DNA of 34,110 nucleotides from Ophiostoma sp. CBS 140.51. Taxonomy: Eukaryota > Ascomycota > Sordariomycetes > Ophiostomatales > Ophiostomataceae. Both the position numbers and the translations under genes were made by a program. The stretch covers positions 1 to 34,110 of the forward strand of contig JANSLP010000337.1 of the NCBI GenBank assembly GCA_029298735.1. Reading direction: 5' to 3'. The notes beneath the pieces were generated by a model, which saw only the letters and a program-made list of their open reading frames with translations, was not told where the DNA came from and made no database searches. Shown here piece after piece: positions 1 to 10,463 of the stretch. Numbering within the stretch: the first letter of the stretch is position 1; every line of letters starts with the position of its first letter.

Positions 1-286
1 CTCGTTCGTTCCTTCCCTCGACCACCGCCCCCCCCTCCCCACCAGAAAACACTTAAAATATGCAGTCTCTTGCCCACAATAAATAATACAGAAATATATT
101 GAGTAGAATCATCATCGTTAATATTCATATAGAAATTCTCTTCATCAATACGGTCTTAAACAAAAAAGCTATGTCACATAAATAACCCAAAATATAACGT
201 AAGATAACCCAAACCTGCTTCGCCTTACAAAATATTCAAATAAGACAATCAGAAACATAAAAAAAGTGTTACTTCCACCCCTAACT
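1..286. other. AT-rich intergenic end (3' flank of the coiled-coil gene)
   Basis: This is AT-rich sequence downstream of the minus-strand coiled-coil gene. It probably holds that gene's 3' untranslated region and polyadenylation signals, since the minus strand is rich in TTATTT/TATTT-like tracts. I see no coding sequence or RNA gene. Confidence 0.5.
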
Positions 287-2393
287 TCATGAATACGGAA
301 TCACTTCACAGGACACCAGTGCTTTGCGGATACTCAAATCGCCCCGACCATCGCCAATGCGCACAATACCGGGCGACACCATGAGGTCGACCTTGAGATC
401 GCGGCCATGGTCCTTGTCGTTGTTGTCTGACGTGCCACCTAGACAGTCCTGGTACTCGGGTCCAGCCTGCACCAAGTCGTTGCGTTTCGGCATAACCAGC
501 CAGACCTGAGCACGCTGGACACCAAACTCAATACCTAGCTCGGCGGCCAGATTGACAATCGCAGGGACGGCCTCAAGAGCGTCGGGTCGAGTAGCATAGC
601 CCGTAATGCGGTCGAGGAGCTGCTTGATGCTGGCCACAACGGACTCGCAGTGCTGGCGGTGCCAGATGGCGACGCCTGGTTCCGGTCCACCACTGACGCT
701 TCCACCTCCTCCCCGTCTTGGTGGAGGTGGCGGTGGAGAGCTGGACGAGTAAGGTGGCGGAGCCTGGCCGCCGCCGGGCTGGAAGGCCTGGAACTGGCCT
801 GGCCAAAGAGCGGCGCCGGATTGATGCTGGGATTGTTGTGCTGTCGGTAGTGGTGGGAGCTGGTTGAGTGTCAGAGTTTGCTGGGTCTGGTGGTCAGAGG
901 ACTGTCCTGGACCACCCATCATCTGTTGCTGGCGTGCAGCAGCCTTCTCAGGGAAGACGACAGGCAGGAAAGACTGGAAGACGGCTGAGCGCAGCTTGTT
1001 GGCATTGTAGTCGCGCTTGTACATGGCGAACTCATCATTGTCGTATGTGTATCCTGTTATGTCAGTACGGGTCATCTATTTGTACACGGAGGTGGAGGAA
1101 CTCACGGTATGGCTGTTGGCCTTCGTAGAGACGGCTCCATGCACGGTGAATTTCCATAAGCTGTTGCCGGCCAGGGTTCCGCTGAGGATCGGGTCCCAGG
1201 AAGCCAAAGCCAAACGGTGCAGAAAAGAAGGCGTCAATCAAAACATTCCACACAAGACCGCGCAGGATGTATTGAAGATCGCGCGAACCGTGCCGGGAAA
1301 CAAAGCCAGTAGGATCCAGATCGGGCGGCAGCTGGTGTGTGGCCGAAGCTGTAGTAGCACCATCACCACCCTCACCACTGCCTCCACTGCTTTCTATCCG
1401 CAGGTGTAGGTTGTTGGGCACGGTGATGTTCTTAATGCGATTGCGCAGGTCGAGCAGCTTGATGCGTAGGGCCTGGTCAGTTGCTGGGCGGAAGTCGTCG
1501 GTCTGCGAGATGAGGTCGGCCGCCAGCTCGCGGACTTTCTCTTTCAAGATGTCCGTCTCGGCCTCGTGTGCGTCGATAATTTCGTCAATCTCCCGCTCCT
1601 TGTCGTCGTGGAGTGACTTTTGAGCCACCTCGTGTGTGGCCGCGACATCCTTGAGGACATTGGCATGCTTTTCCTCGAGCTGTTTGAGCGCAGCTGCGTG
1701 CTCGCCCTGTAGACGATGGATCTGCGACTCGAGTACACCAAGTTGCATGCGCAACTGAGCCTCGGATTGCTGCTTGTCGACAATGTGTGCAGCAGCTGCC
1801 TCCTTCATCTGACGGGTCACTTTGGCCACGGCGTCGTCGCGCCGGAAGTCGGCCTTTTCGAGCTTCTCCTTGTTTTCCTTGTACTTGCGCCGGTAATTCT
1901 CCGTCTCGATCTGGGCCTGGCGCACGTCGTTGAGCGCATCCTTGACGTCGGAGCGCAAGAACTTGATCTCAGCATTGGCCTCGCCGAGCTTGTGGGACTT
2001 GAGCCGCGAGTCCTCTTCAGCGGCGTGCCGCTCCTTGCAGAGTGAGTTGCAGAAGATGAGCATCTGGTCGACAGTGTTGACTTTTTGTTTCGGACTGGCG
2101 CCCATCTGTTTGAGGTACGTGAACATCCTGTTCGTATCGTAGACGTGCGCCTGTTCTGACATTTGTGCCCGGATGCGCTGCTCGCGTGCCTCAATCTCCC
2201 AGGCCCTGACCAAGTCGGGTTGGCCACCGTCGACGACATTGACGCTTCCGTCACCACCACCACCGCCGCCGCCGCCGCCGCCGGCCATCCCGCCTCCAAC
2301 GCCGATGTTAGGGACTCCGTTGATGCTCCCACCGCCGCCACTGCTGCTGCTGCTGCTCGGCTTTCCTGTTATGAAACTTTTGAGTGCCGACAT
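287..2393 (-). CDS. Coiled-coil protein of unknown function, two exons, 684 aa
   Basis: I do not recognise the family. Exon 1 runs 2393 to 1106 and exon 2 1053 to 287. The 52-bp intron (1105-1054) has donor GTGAGT, a CTGAC-like branch sequence and acceptor CAG, and splicing joins the frames through a split Arg codon. Residues 1-60 are Ser/Gly-rich with a Gly run near 38-48. Residues about 120-297 form a long charged coiled coil. A Gln/Pro-rich stretch and a folded-looking C-terminal domain of about 130 residues follow. I chose the ATG at 2393 because it has A at -3 and begins the protein-like sequence. The frame stays open upstream to 3113, but that part reads like untranslated leader. There is no signal peptide or membrane segment. 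The gene is divergent from the Hsp70-like gene and shares its 1.5-kb spacer. A scaffold or cytoskeletal role is conceivable but unsupported. Confidence 0.8.
2252..2283. repeat. (ACC)n(GCC)n trinucleotide repeat encoding poly-Gly
   Basis: ACC triplets followed by GCC triplets, read on the minus strand as a run of Gly codons near residues 38-48 of the coiled-coil protein. Such a tract is likely length-polymorphic between isolates. Confidence 0.85.
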
Positions 2394-2724
2394 CGTGGTC
2401 GGTTGAGTGTGTGAGGGGGAGAGAGGAGGTTGATGGAGGGATGAGTGACAAGACGGGATAGGAGATGATAGACAAGAAGATGATGCTTGGCTGCTCTCTG
2501 CCCAAGCAATGAAGCAGCCTTTCAACCCGATACGACAGACAGAGAGATGAAAACGAAAAAGCCAATTACAAAACGACGTCAAAGTGACAGTAGTCCAAAG
2601 ACTGCTGGCTAGAGCCGTGTAATGGCGAAAAAAAAAATACGTTGGCGGTAGAGAGAAAGAGAAGTGACGACAGAGAGAAGAGCCAAGAAATGAGAGTGAG
2701 TATACTTCAGCCTTTTCTCGGACA

Positions 2725-2773
2725 CTGGACTTCTGGACTTTGTCTGGACTTGGCCTGGACTTTGGACCTGGAG
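2725..2773. repeat. Degenerate CTGGACTT repeat array
   Basis: CTGGACTT occurs at 2725, 2733, 2744 and 2755, followed by a TGGACCTGG variant near 2765. The spacing is 8-11 bp. The array lies about 330-380 bp upstream of the coiled-coil gene's ATG. Function unknown. Confidence 0.7.
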
Positions 2774-3492
2774 TTGTTCTGGCCCAGCCGTGATTCACAA
2801 CTGTCTGTTGTGTCTTTTGTGCGTAACAGGCCCTGAGACCCTGACTGGCTTTGCTGTAAGCTGAGCCTCTTGTCTTTTGTCCTGCTTTGCTAGCACTGAA
2901 TATCCAAACGAGCCTCGTGGCCCAATTCCGCTCAGTATCCTGTCTGCGGGGTTGAGAGAGTTTCGACTTGACTTGGTCAGGCCAGGCAAACCAGCACAGC
3001 CTCCCGTGTCTCCTGTGTTGACTTTCTTTGGCACTCAATGTTTCGCCTTTTCGGCCATTTCTCTTTGGGTCTTTTTCTCTTTTCTCTCTTCTCTGTTCAC
3101 CCCACCCGCCCATTCTCCCATATCACACCTCCCTTTGTCGAAACAGCGCATTCTCTGCTTGCTTCCTCCCATCTCTTCCGAGAGAGTGTGCCTTGTCGAC
3201 GCCCAGACATGCTAGGACGATGCGCAGCCTCGCCGCCCACATCTGCAAGTGGCCCCTCAAATTGCTGCTCAATATTGGCACCTGGCTATCGTTAGCGGCA
3301 TTTTACCAAGCCTTGGGGTCTTTTGAGTCTTTTGCACTGTGTGCGCAACCAAAAGGGCGGCACAAGGCCCCACCCGCACCCTTGTTCGGTGGACCAAACG
3401 GGGTGTGTCGTTAGCGGCAAGTACCTTCACTTACACGAGCCGCATGTTTGCTCCAGTGCACTTGTGAACTGTGATTTTGTGAGGCCACCGCC

Positions 3493-3511
3493 GCAAGGTT
3501 GCAAACCTTGC
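3493..3511. repeat. Short perfect inverted repeat
   Basis: GCAAGGTT at 3493-3500 and its exact reverse complement AACCTTGC at 3504-3511 flank the 3-nt spacer GCA. It could be a dimeric protein-binding site about 400 bp upstream of the Hsp70-like ATG, or chance. Confidence 0.6.
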
Positions 3512-3904
3512 AAGTCGCAAAGGCGCTGCCAATTCTCAAGGCGACAATGGCGTTTCTCGTCACTTTGTCTTGTTGGTGCACTGCAGGGGCGGGGCTGAGG
3601 TCGAGTTGCTCTCCGACACAGCTCCATATGGCTTATCCTGGAGCTCTGAGGTAAAGAGAGAAGGAGATCGCCTTGGCGGTATCGTCACAGCTCGGCTGTC
3701 TTTTTTCTTCTTTTCCCTTGTCCATTTTCTTCATCTGTTCTTCCTCGAGCATTGTCTCTTTCCAAGTCTGTTGCTTCGTCCTTTCTTTTCTTGGAAACTT
3801 CAAAGAGAAACTGTGCCCACCTCACACACGGATTGTCGTGATCCAAAGCCATCTTGATCGCACAGTCCCTCCCGACTTCCCTCATCTTTCCCACAACCTC
3901 CACA

Positions 3905-6472
3905 ATGAACTATGACGAGGTAGTCGACCTCCCGGCACCGCATGCCCGGGTCGCCGCCCGTCGTGCCCGGATACGAGAGGAAAACAAAAACAACAGCCTC
4001 GCTGCGCTGACGGCTGCCGAGGCTGCCGCTAACCGCCCATCTTCAACCAGCATTGAAAGCCCGACAAGCATAGCGGCCGACCCGTTCAGCGCACCGCCGC
4101 CTCCTGCTACGCGGCCGCCGATTCCGAGAGTGAGCGCTGCGATACGAGGCGATTCGGCCGACGACGAGTCTGCGGCCCGCATCGTATTGGCCATTGACTA
4201 TGGTACAACCTTCACGGGCGTCGCGTATGCGCAGTCTGTCGGCCGTCCGATCGACCTTAACGACATCCACGTCGTTCAGAACTGGCCCGGTGCCTCTGAA
4301 GTCAAAGTGCCGTCGCAGATTTCATATTCCAACTCCAAGAACCGTCTGCTGCAGTATGGCTACAGCATCGACGACGACTCCGAGGTCTTGTCGAAAACAA
4401 AGCTGGAGCTGCAGGACAGCCGTGATCGTGGCCGCGAGCTCACCACCTTCACACAGACCCTGCACGGCCTGGCATCTTTGCGGCTCAACGATGCCAATGC
4501 CATCGCCGGTCGCATCCCACGCCACCTGGCAAAGACTTCCGAGGATATCGTCCAGGACTACCTCGAGCGCATTGCCGACGTCACGTACGACGACATGATC
4601 AACACTCTGGGTCGCGCTGTGCCCGAGCAGATTCCCATCGACCTGGTCATCACACACCCGGCCAAGTGGTCCGAGGAGGCCCTCAACAAGACTTACCGCG
4701 CTGCCATCACATCGTTTGGCGACCGCTTCCCGACCATTCGCAATGTGTCGTTTGTGTCCGAGCCTGAAGCCTGCGCGCATTACACGCTGCGGGCGGCGCA
4801 GAAGATGGACCACGCACGGTTCCGCAAGGGTGACTGTTTCATCGTCGTCGATGCCGGTGGTGGTACAGTCGTAAGTATCTCCTGGTATGCCTTTACATTT
4901 GTTAGCAAAGGTCGGCTTACTAACATGTCAACTTCCAGGATCTCGCGTCTTTCCAAATTACCGACATTGATTTTGCTAAGAACAAGTTCAAGATGAAACC
5001 TGTTGGCCATATCTCTGGTATGTCAAGACACTTCTGATAATTAGCGTCATTGGTTTGGACATCTGCTAACACGCCTAGGCTTTGCTTGCGGCTCGACATA
5101 TGTCGATGAGGGATTCATCAAGACACTGAAGAGGCGACTCGACCCGGCTGACAGCGAGAAGATTGTCGGTGCTGGCTTGTACGGTGACGGTGGCCACTTT
5201 GTCTGGACAAAGGACGGTATGGAGGTCTTCAAGGCCTTTTTGCCTGTCAAGCACGGTTTCACCGGCACCAACACCAACCTGGCTGAAGCTGTTCCGCTGC
5301 CGCGTGGAATGAACATTCAGGACCGTGCTGACCGCGGCATTCACGACGGCAATTTGGAGTTGACGGCCGATGACATTCGCGAAATGTTCAGCTTCTCCGT
5401 TGACAAGACACTGGCCCTGATTGGTGCCCAAATCAGCTCGCTCGACAACGCCACCCCGCGGCGCAAGGTGAAGGTATGAAGAACTTGTTGTTGTGTTATC
5501 TTTTGTTTTGGACAAACACTAACAATCTCTTAGAGCATCTTCTTGTCCGGTGGTTTCGCCAGAAGGTCAATATTCAAACATATCCCCCAATACTCTTGTT
5601 CCTTACCTTCATACTAACCTCTTCCAGTGAATACCTCTTCTCTCGTGTTGCCGATTTTGCTGGCCAGCAGGGCATCAATGTTGAGAAGGGCCAGGATTGG
5701 TATGTACCATCATGACTTCGTGTCTGTCTGATCTTGTTTGTATCATCTCACTAACATCTCTCAGTTGGTGTGCCGTGTCCAAGGGCGCCGTCATGAAGGG
5801 CCTGGGCCTCCTCACCGAAAAGCCACTCAACATCACCCGCAGCCCCTGTTATTATGGTGTCAAGACTCGCCAGTTGTACTCTGGCTGGCGCAACACCGGC
5901 GACAACTTCGAGGTTGACTCGCTCGGCGTCAAGTGGGCCACCGACCAGGTCAAGTGGTTTGTCCGCAAGGACGATGCTATCCAGCCCGGCAAGGACCGTG
6001 TCACGACGTACAACTGCCACTGGCTGCTGCGGCCCAAGGACTTTGCAACGGCCACGCCATCCTTTTCGTTCTCGTCGAAGAAGCGGAACAACGCCGCTCA
6101 CAACGTCACCCAGAACCTGGTGTACCGCGATATTGTCTTTGTGGCGTCGCATGAGTCCGATGCACCGCGGCGCTTCAAAGAGCTCAATATGGGTGGGTCC
6201 CCTTTTCCATGTTCCTTTTGTTGGTTTTCAGCATTCATAAAACATCACTAACACCATCAGACGATGCCAAGATTGTCGTCTTGCACTGCAACATGAACAA
6301 GGTGCCGCCATCGCACCAGATCGAGTATGGAGACAAGAACGACCGGTACATGAAGTACAGCGTGCAGGTCGAAGTCCGTGTCAGCACGACTGAAGCCAAA
6401 GTGACTGTGACCAGCGGCGGTATTGTCGTGGCCGGGCCGGAGACGCTGCCGATCAAGAAAGACGGGTCGTAG
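3905..6472 (+). CDS. Hsp70-like (HSPA12-type) ATPase, seven exons, 727 aa
   Basis: An actin/Hsp70-fold ATPase, probably cytosolic. The phosphate-1 loop is AIDYGTTFTGVAYA (Asp98, Gly100, Thr101-102) and the phosphate-2 loop is DAGGGTV (316-322). Both resemble divergent HSPA12-type Hsp70s more than canonical chaperones. Exons are 3905-4870, 4939-5017, 5079-5473, 5534-5565, 5628-5699, 5765-6192 and 6261-6472. All six introns are 60-68 bp with GT..AG ends and CTAAC branch sequences, and the frame is kept throughout, for example a GGFAR/SEYLF junction across intron 4. Exon 4 is only 32 nt. The N-terminal 90 residues are low-complexity and Ala/Arg/Ser-rich. I see no ER or mitochondrial signal and no typical peptide-binding domain or EEVD tail, so client chaperoning is doubtful. 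The ATG at 3905 follows CACA and precedes protein-like sequence; the in-frame codons from 3854 look like leader. Confidence 0.88.
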
Positions 6473-7835
6473 GACTGAATGACGGTGTGGTGTTGATATG
6501 AGATACCCTGAGTTTTGGTGACGGTGCGAGGACGATGTTTTTAGATGCTTCAATTGCGTAATGTGTCGTTTGTTTTGCTTTCTTTCTCTACGATTTTGGG
6601 GCCTGGGCAAAAGGCAGAACGGAGTTTCCATTCAGGGGCTAGGTCACATGTTTTCGCTTCATTTTGTAACGATCGTTCCTGCCATTCTTGCATCTTCACG
6701 ACAATCCAAAATACAACACATTTCCAGATTTAGACATTGCCCAGTCGAAGCTTCCATATGATCGGAGAGCATCGCCGAGCATGTGGCTGTATGCTTTCCT
6801 GTCCTTTCCTGCAGCAGGCACGCAGATTTTGTGACTCCTAAATTTTGTCTTGGACTCGATCTTTTTTTCCTAATTGGGAAATAACGACTAATAGAAACTC
6901 GGCCGACCAGTCGACACAACCCGATAGTAACAGTCGTGTGGGAAGGAGCAGCCGGGCAACAGTGATAACAAAATGGAAGTTACGAATATCCAAATCCAAA
7001 CTTTTCAAATCGACATTGTGACACGGAAGGTGCGATTGAAGCTTTTGAGATGCAGGCACCGGTCGTCACAAAGAAAAAAAGAAGCATCGAACATCGGGAG
7101 AAAGGGAACGACCCACGCCACTTGCCGCGTTCCTTGGCCCGGGCTCCAGGCACTTTTCCTTAGCGAGTGTGGACGCTAAAATCCCCAAAATCTTCCATTT
7201 CGCGGGTGCCGGGCGATCACGTGTGGGCCCTTCTTACTCTTTTGCTCTTTTTTGCCTCGCCAGCGCTTTGTTGCTCGCTCTTTCGCACCTTCTCCCGGCC
7301 GTTTCTTTCTAGTGTCTGCACCTTCCGAATCATTGTCGAGTCCTCACTCCTGTTCCTGCCCGTGTTTCCATTGGAAGAGGCAAACCCCAAAACTAATGAC
7401 CAAATTTATTTTCACAATCATCATAGCCTCTTCTTTTTCTTTGTGTCCTATCAACTTCAAACATTTTCTCTTTTCCACCCCAGTTCTGGACCCAGCTTCT
7501 GGAATATCCAAATTCCCCTCCTCTCTCCACTCACCAAACAACAATCACCCCCCTCGGCAATTGCTGAGAGAATCCACTCTTCGTGAAAGCCCCCTTTTTC
7601 TCATATCCGTCCATTCTGATTTCTCTTTTCCATTGCATTTCCTGGCGTTCTGGACCTTGCTTCTTAGCAACTCACTTTATCTTATCGGATCAAACTTGGA
7701 CCTCCAGAAGGATGGCGGCTGTTTTCTCGATTCCCTGACAACAACTGCATCTGCCCTTGTTGGACCCCTCAACTCACTGGACTCATTGGAGCTCTTGACG
7801 ACAATAACATCTCTCGCCCCCATATCGCCATAAAC
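6473..7835. promoter_or_regulatory. Intergenic region and leader of the first Zn2Cys6 regulator
   Basis: The first part is the 3' flank of the Hsp70-like gene. The rest is promoter and leader of the downstream regulator. CACGTG (E-box type, as bound by bHLH factors) is at 7218-7223. From about 7225 the plus strand is strongly pyrimidine-rich. An ATG-started upstream reading frame (7396-7833) ends two bases before the regulator's ATG. Confidence 0.5.
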
Positions 7836-10463
7836 ATGGAGACCCCTGCGAAGAAGACGACGGCTCGTGCTGCCAACGGCACTGGCCGGACGCGCGCGTA
7901 CTACGGCTACTCGCGCAACGGCTGTGCCAGGTGCAAGCAGCAGAGAGTGCGGTGTGATGAGCAACACCCAGAATGCGATCGCTGTATGCGCGTCGGCGTC
8001 CAATGCCCCGGTTACGAACAGAAACTCCGGTGGTCCGCTAAGCACGAGGTCTTCCGGCCAGAGACAGGCCAGAAGAAGCAACAGGCACGGCGCAAACAGG
8101 CCACAAAAGCCGATGCGCCGGCCGCTGCACCCGTTGCCGCGCCGCCCCGGACTTCGGCTCAAAAAAAAGTTTCCCATCCTACACATGCACAGGATTTTGC
8201 AAACTTCCCGCAGCCACACCCCCAACAACAGAGCACATCCCCTCAGTCGCACCACAGTCCCTCTTCGACGGAAGGTGTCTCACAGCAGCCACTCCCTTCG
8301 CCAATGGGGACAGGCACATCGACGACGACTCCGGCAACACAGTTTTCTCCTAGCACCGGCAGCCCGGAACCCGAGATTACGATCCCTCACACAGTCCCAA
8401 TGAACGATAACCATGCAAACAACCCACGAAACGCTGCTTGGACGAACCTGTTTGACCAAATTCCGGTTCCGGTGCCGGAGTTTCCCGATGTCTACATGGG
8501 CATGAACAACCCTTTCCTTGCCGCGCAGAAAGTGCTGGATGGTGGCGCAATGTATCACAGCAACCTCATGGCGACTGCCGGGCTTGACGGGACCTGGGCT
8601 GGCGGGTTCCCGACCGGCACAAACATGGCGATACCGAACATGATGCCACCGACACAACAGAGCAGCTCGGCTCCATCCACGCTACCCACCGAGAATGGCG
8701 GCGACGTTGAGTACATCCCAAGAACAGATGGATTCCCGCGTCGGACATCCATGGATTCACCGCCCGACAACTTTATGCCGGCTCCCGACAGCATTGACGC
8801 ACTTCTTCGCGGCAGGTGGTCGCCAAGACTGCAAAACCACACAAACATGGCCCTCGATAACTCGGCAAAGCTTTCATATCAACTAGAGACCCGGTCCGAC
8901 AGCGAAACCGACGAAAATGTGAGCGAAACGATCTTTGGCAACGTTTCGCCAGCGTCAAAGACACTGCAGCTGGTTCCTCTTCAAGCTCGCCAAACTAGCC
9001 CAGCGCTTTCAACCACTTCCTTGAACGACTTTAGCACAGTATTGGTCGAGTTCTATTTCAAGGTGACTGCACAAGTGTACTCGTGCTACGACAGCCGCAT
9101 GAACCCCTTCCGGTCAGCCGTCGTGCGTATGTGGAGCTCGTCGAGAATCATCTACTGCACACTCCAGAGCATGGCGGCTGCTTCCCTTGTTAGAGACTTC
9201 CCGGAAGTCGCACCAATCGGCCGCCAGCTGCGGCAAGAAGCGGCCGAGTTGCTAGCCAAGACCACTGAATGGGACATCAACTCCATGCTCGCTATTCTGA
9301 TGTTGGGTGGCACATCCAGTTGGCACAACCCGAGAGACCTCGGTCTTCCCTTCTTTAACCAGATTGCGGCTTGCCTTGGTACCATGCCAGCATCCCGGTT
9401 CGGCGAGGGTGGTGGCCACCGTAGCTACCGCTTCTTCCGCGAATCGATGCTATACTGGGAGATGCTTCTTGCATTTGTGGCAGACAACGATACAATTTCG
9501 ACAGTCCCCGACGAACGTCCCAATGCTTCCGAGCAAACAATGGGCCCTGAGACGGCCCCTGGACCCCGTGTACCGCACCCTTGGACCGGCTTCTGCGCAG
9601 AGACGCAGCTCGCAGTCCTGAAAATTGGTCGTCTGATCCGGCGGCAGCGCAAGTTTGATTACGCACGTTGCTTCGCCTCCGTGGCGCACATCAACCAGCT
9701 CAAGAAGGACATGACAACAGCGAGAGAACTGGAAGAGCGTCTTGTGAACATCTCGCACCCGACCGAGCAGTCTGTCAAGGACACTGAGGATCGGAACACG
9801 CCCGTGTGGCACTTGCTCACGCTGGCGGAAATTATTCGCGACACTGGCCTTGTGCAGCTGTACCACGTCTTCCCCGACCTGCTGACGGCACGCCTGCGGC
9901 GGGAGCGGCGCGGCGATAACGGCGACTACTCCCACTTGGGCGCTTCGTTCCAAGATGACAGCGGCGCACCAGACGAGCCGGAGATCACACAGGAGGAGCG
10001 CAGCAAGTGGCTTACAGCGTATACACTACGCAGCCTAGAGATGATGAAGACGATCCCAATCGAGTCAGGCACCCGCGACTTCCAGCCATTCCTGCTTGTG
10101 GCCCTTTCAAGCGAGCTCCGCATCAACAAGAAGCGTCGTCCCGGCGGCGCCGGCCCCACTCCGGGTGGCATTGGCGGTGCCAACCTGCCGCTGCACGCAC
10201 TTCTCAACCTCGACATGGAGACAGTAGAGGTGACACGGGCGCGTGGCTTTATTGAGAGCCGGTTGAATGCCTTCTTGCACGCACTGCCGCCGAAACCAAT
10301 CCTGGCTTGCTTGGACATTGTCAAGCAGACATGGGTGGAGATGGACCAGCAGGCGGAGGCACGGGCCAAGTGCAGTGCCGGCGGGATGGGGATGGAGGGC
10401 GAGGCAGATGTGTACTGGATGGATGTGATGATCCAGAACGGCTGGGAGACGATTATGGCATAG
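7836..10463 (+). CDS. Zn2Cys6 fungal transcription factor, 875 aa, intronless
   Basis: A nuclear DNA-binding regulator. The N-terminal binuclear zinc cluster is C30-X2-C33-X6-C40-X6-C47-X2-C50-X6-C57, followed by a CPGYEQKLRW segment of the kind seen in regulators with the fungal-specific domain Fungal_trans_2. Residues 70-400 are low-complexity (Pro/Ser/Thr/Gln) and likely disordered. From about 405 a long helical region (FSTVLVEFYFKVTA onward) looks like the regulatory domain and runs to the C-terminus. The start at 7836 is the first ATG after an in-frame stop and lies 30 codons before the first zinc ligand. Targets cannot be read from the sequence. The copper amine oxidase lies 1.7 kb downstream on the same strand, but nothing shows that it is regulated by this protein. 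Confidence 0.9.
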   Translation: METPAKKTTARAANGTGRTRAYYGYSRNGCARCKQQRVRCDEQHPECDRCMRVGVQCPGYEQKLRWSAKHEVFRPETGQKKQQARRKQATKADAPAAAPVAAPPRTSAQKKVSHPTHAQDFANFPQPHPQQQSTSPQSHHSPSSTEGVSQQPLPSPMGTGTSTTTPATQFSPSTGSPEPEITIPHTVPMNDNHANNPRNAAWTNLFDQIPVPVPEFPDVYMGMNNPFLAAQKVLDGGAMYHSNLMATAGLDGTWAGGFPTGTNMAIPNMMPPTQQSSSAPSTLPTENGGDVEYIPRTDGFPRRTSMDSPPDNFMPAPDSIDALLRGRWSPRLQNHTNMALDNSAKLSYQLETRSDSETDENVSETIFGNVSPASKTLQLVPLQARQTSPALSTTSLNDFSTVLVEFYFKVTAQVYSCYDSRMNPFRSAVVRMWSSSRIIYCTLQSMAAASLVRDFPEVAPIGRQLRQEAAELLAKTTEWDINSMLAILMLGGTSSWHNPRDLGLPFFNQIAACLGTMPASRFGEGGGHRSYRFFRESMLYWEMLLAFVADNDTISTVPDERPNASEQTMGPETAPGPRVPHPWTGFCAETQLAVLKIGRLIRRQRKFDYARCFASVAHINQLKKDMTTARELEERLVNISHPTEQSVKDTEDRNTPVWHLLTLAEIIRDTGLVQLYHVFPDLLTARLRRERRGDNGDYSHLGASFQDDSGAPDEPEITQEERSKWLTAYTLRSLEMMKTIPIESGTRDFQPFLLVALSSELRINKKRRPGGAGPTPGGIGGANLPLHALLNLDMETVEVTRARGFIESRLNAFLHALPPKPILACLDIVKQTWVEMDQQAEARAKCSAGGMGMEGEADVYWMDVMIQNGWETIMA

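Larger units (their letters stand above)
2394..3904. promoter_or_regulatory. Divergent intergenic region between the coiled-coil and Hsp70-like genes
   Basis: This 1.5-kb spacer must carry the promoters of both flanking genes. It has pyrimidine-rich stretches near 3050-3180 and 3700-3800, a CTGGACTT-type degenerate repeat (2725-2773), an exact 12-bp duplication (3289-3300 and 3408-3419) and a perfect 8-bp inverted repeat with a 3-nt loop (3493-3511). I see no convincing TATA box and no gene. Confidence 0.55.

Noticed and set aside
2394..3113. 240-codon upstream extension of the coiled-coil protein frame on the minus strand
   Set aside because: The translation is compositionally random (tracts of Phe, Ser, Pro from pyrimidine runs). 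A better-context ATG at 2393 begins the protein-like sequence.
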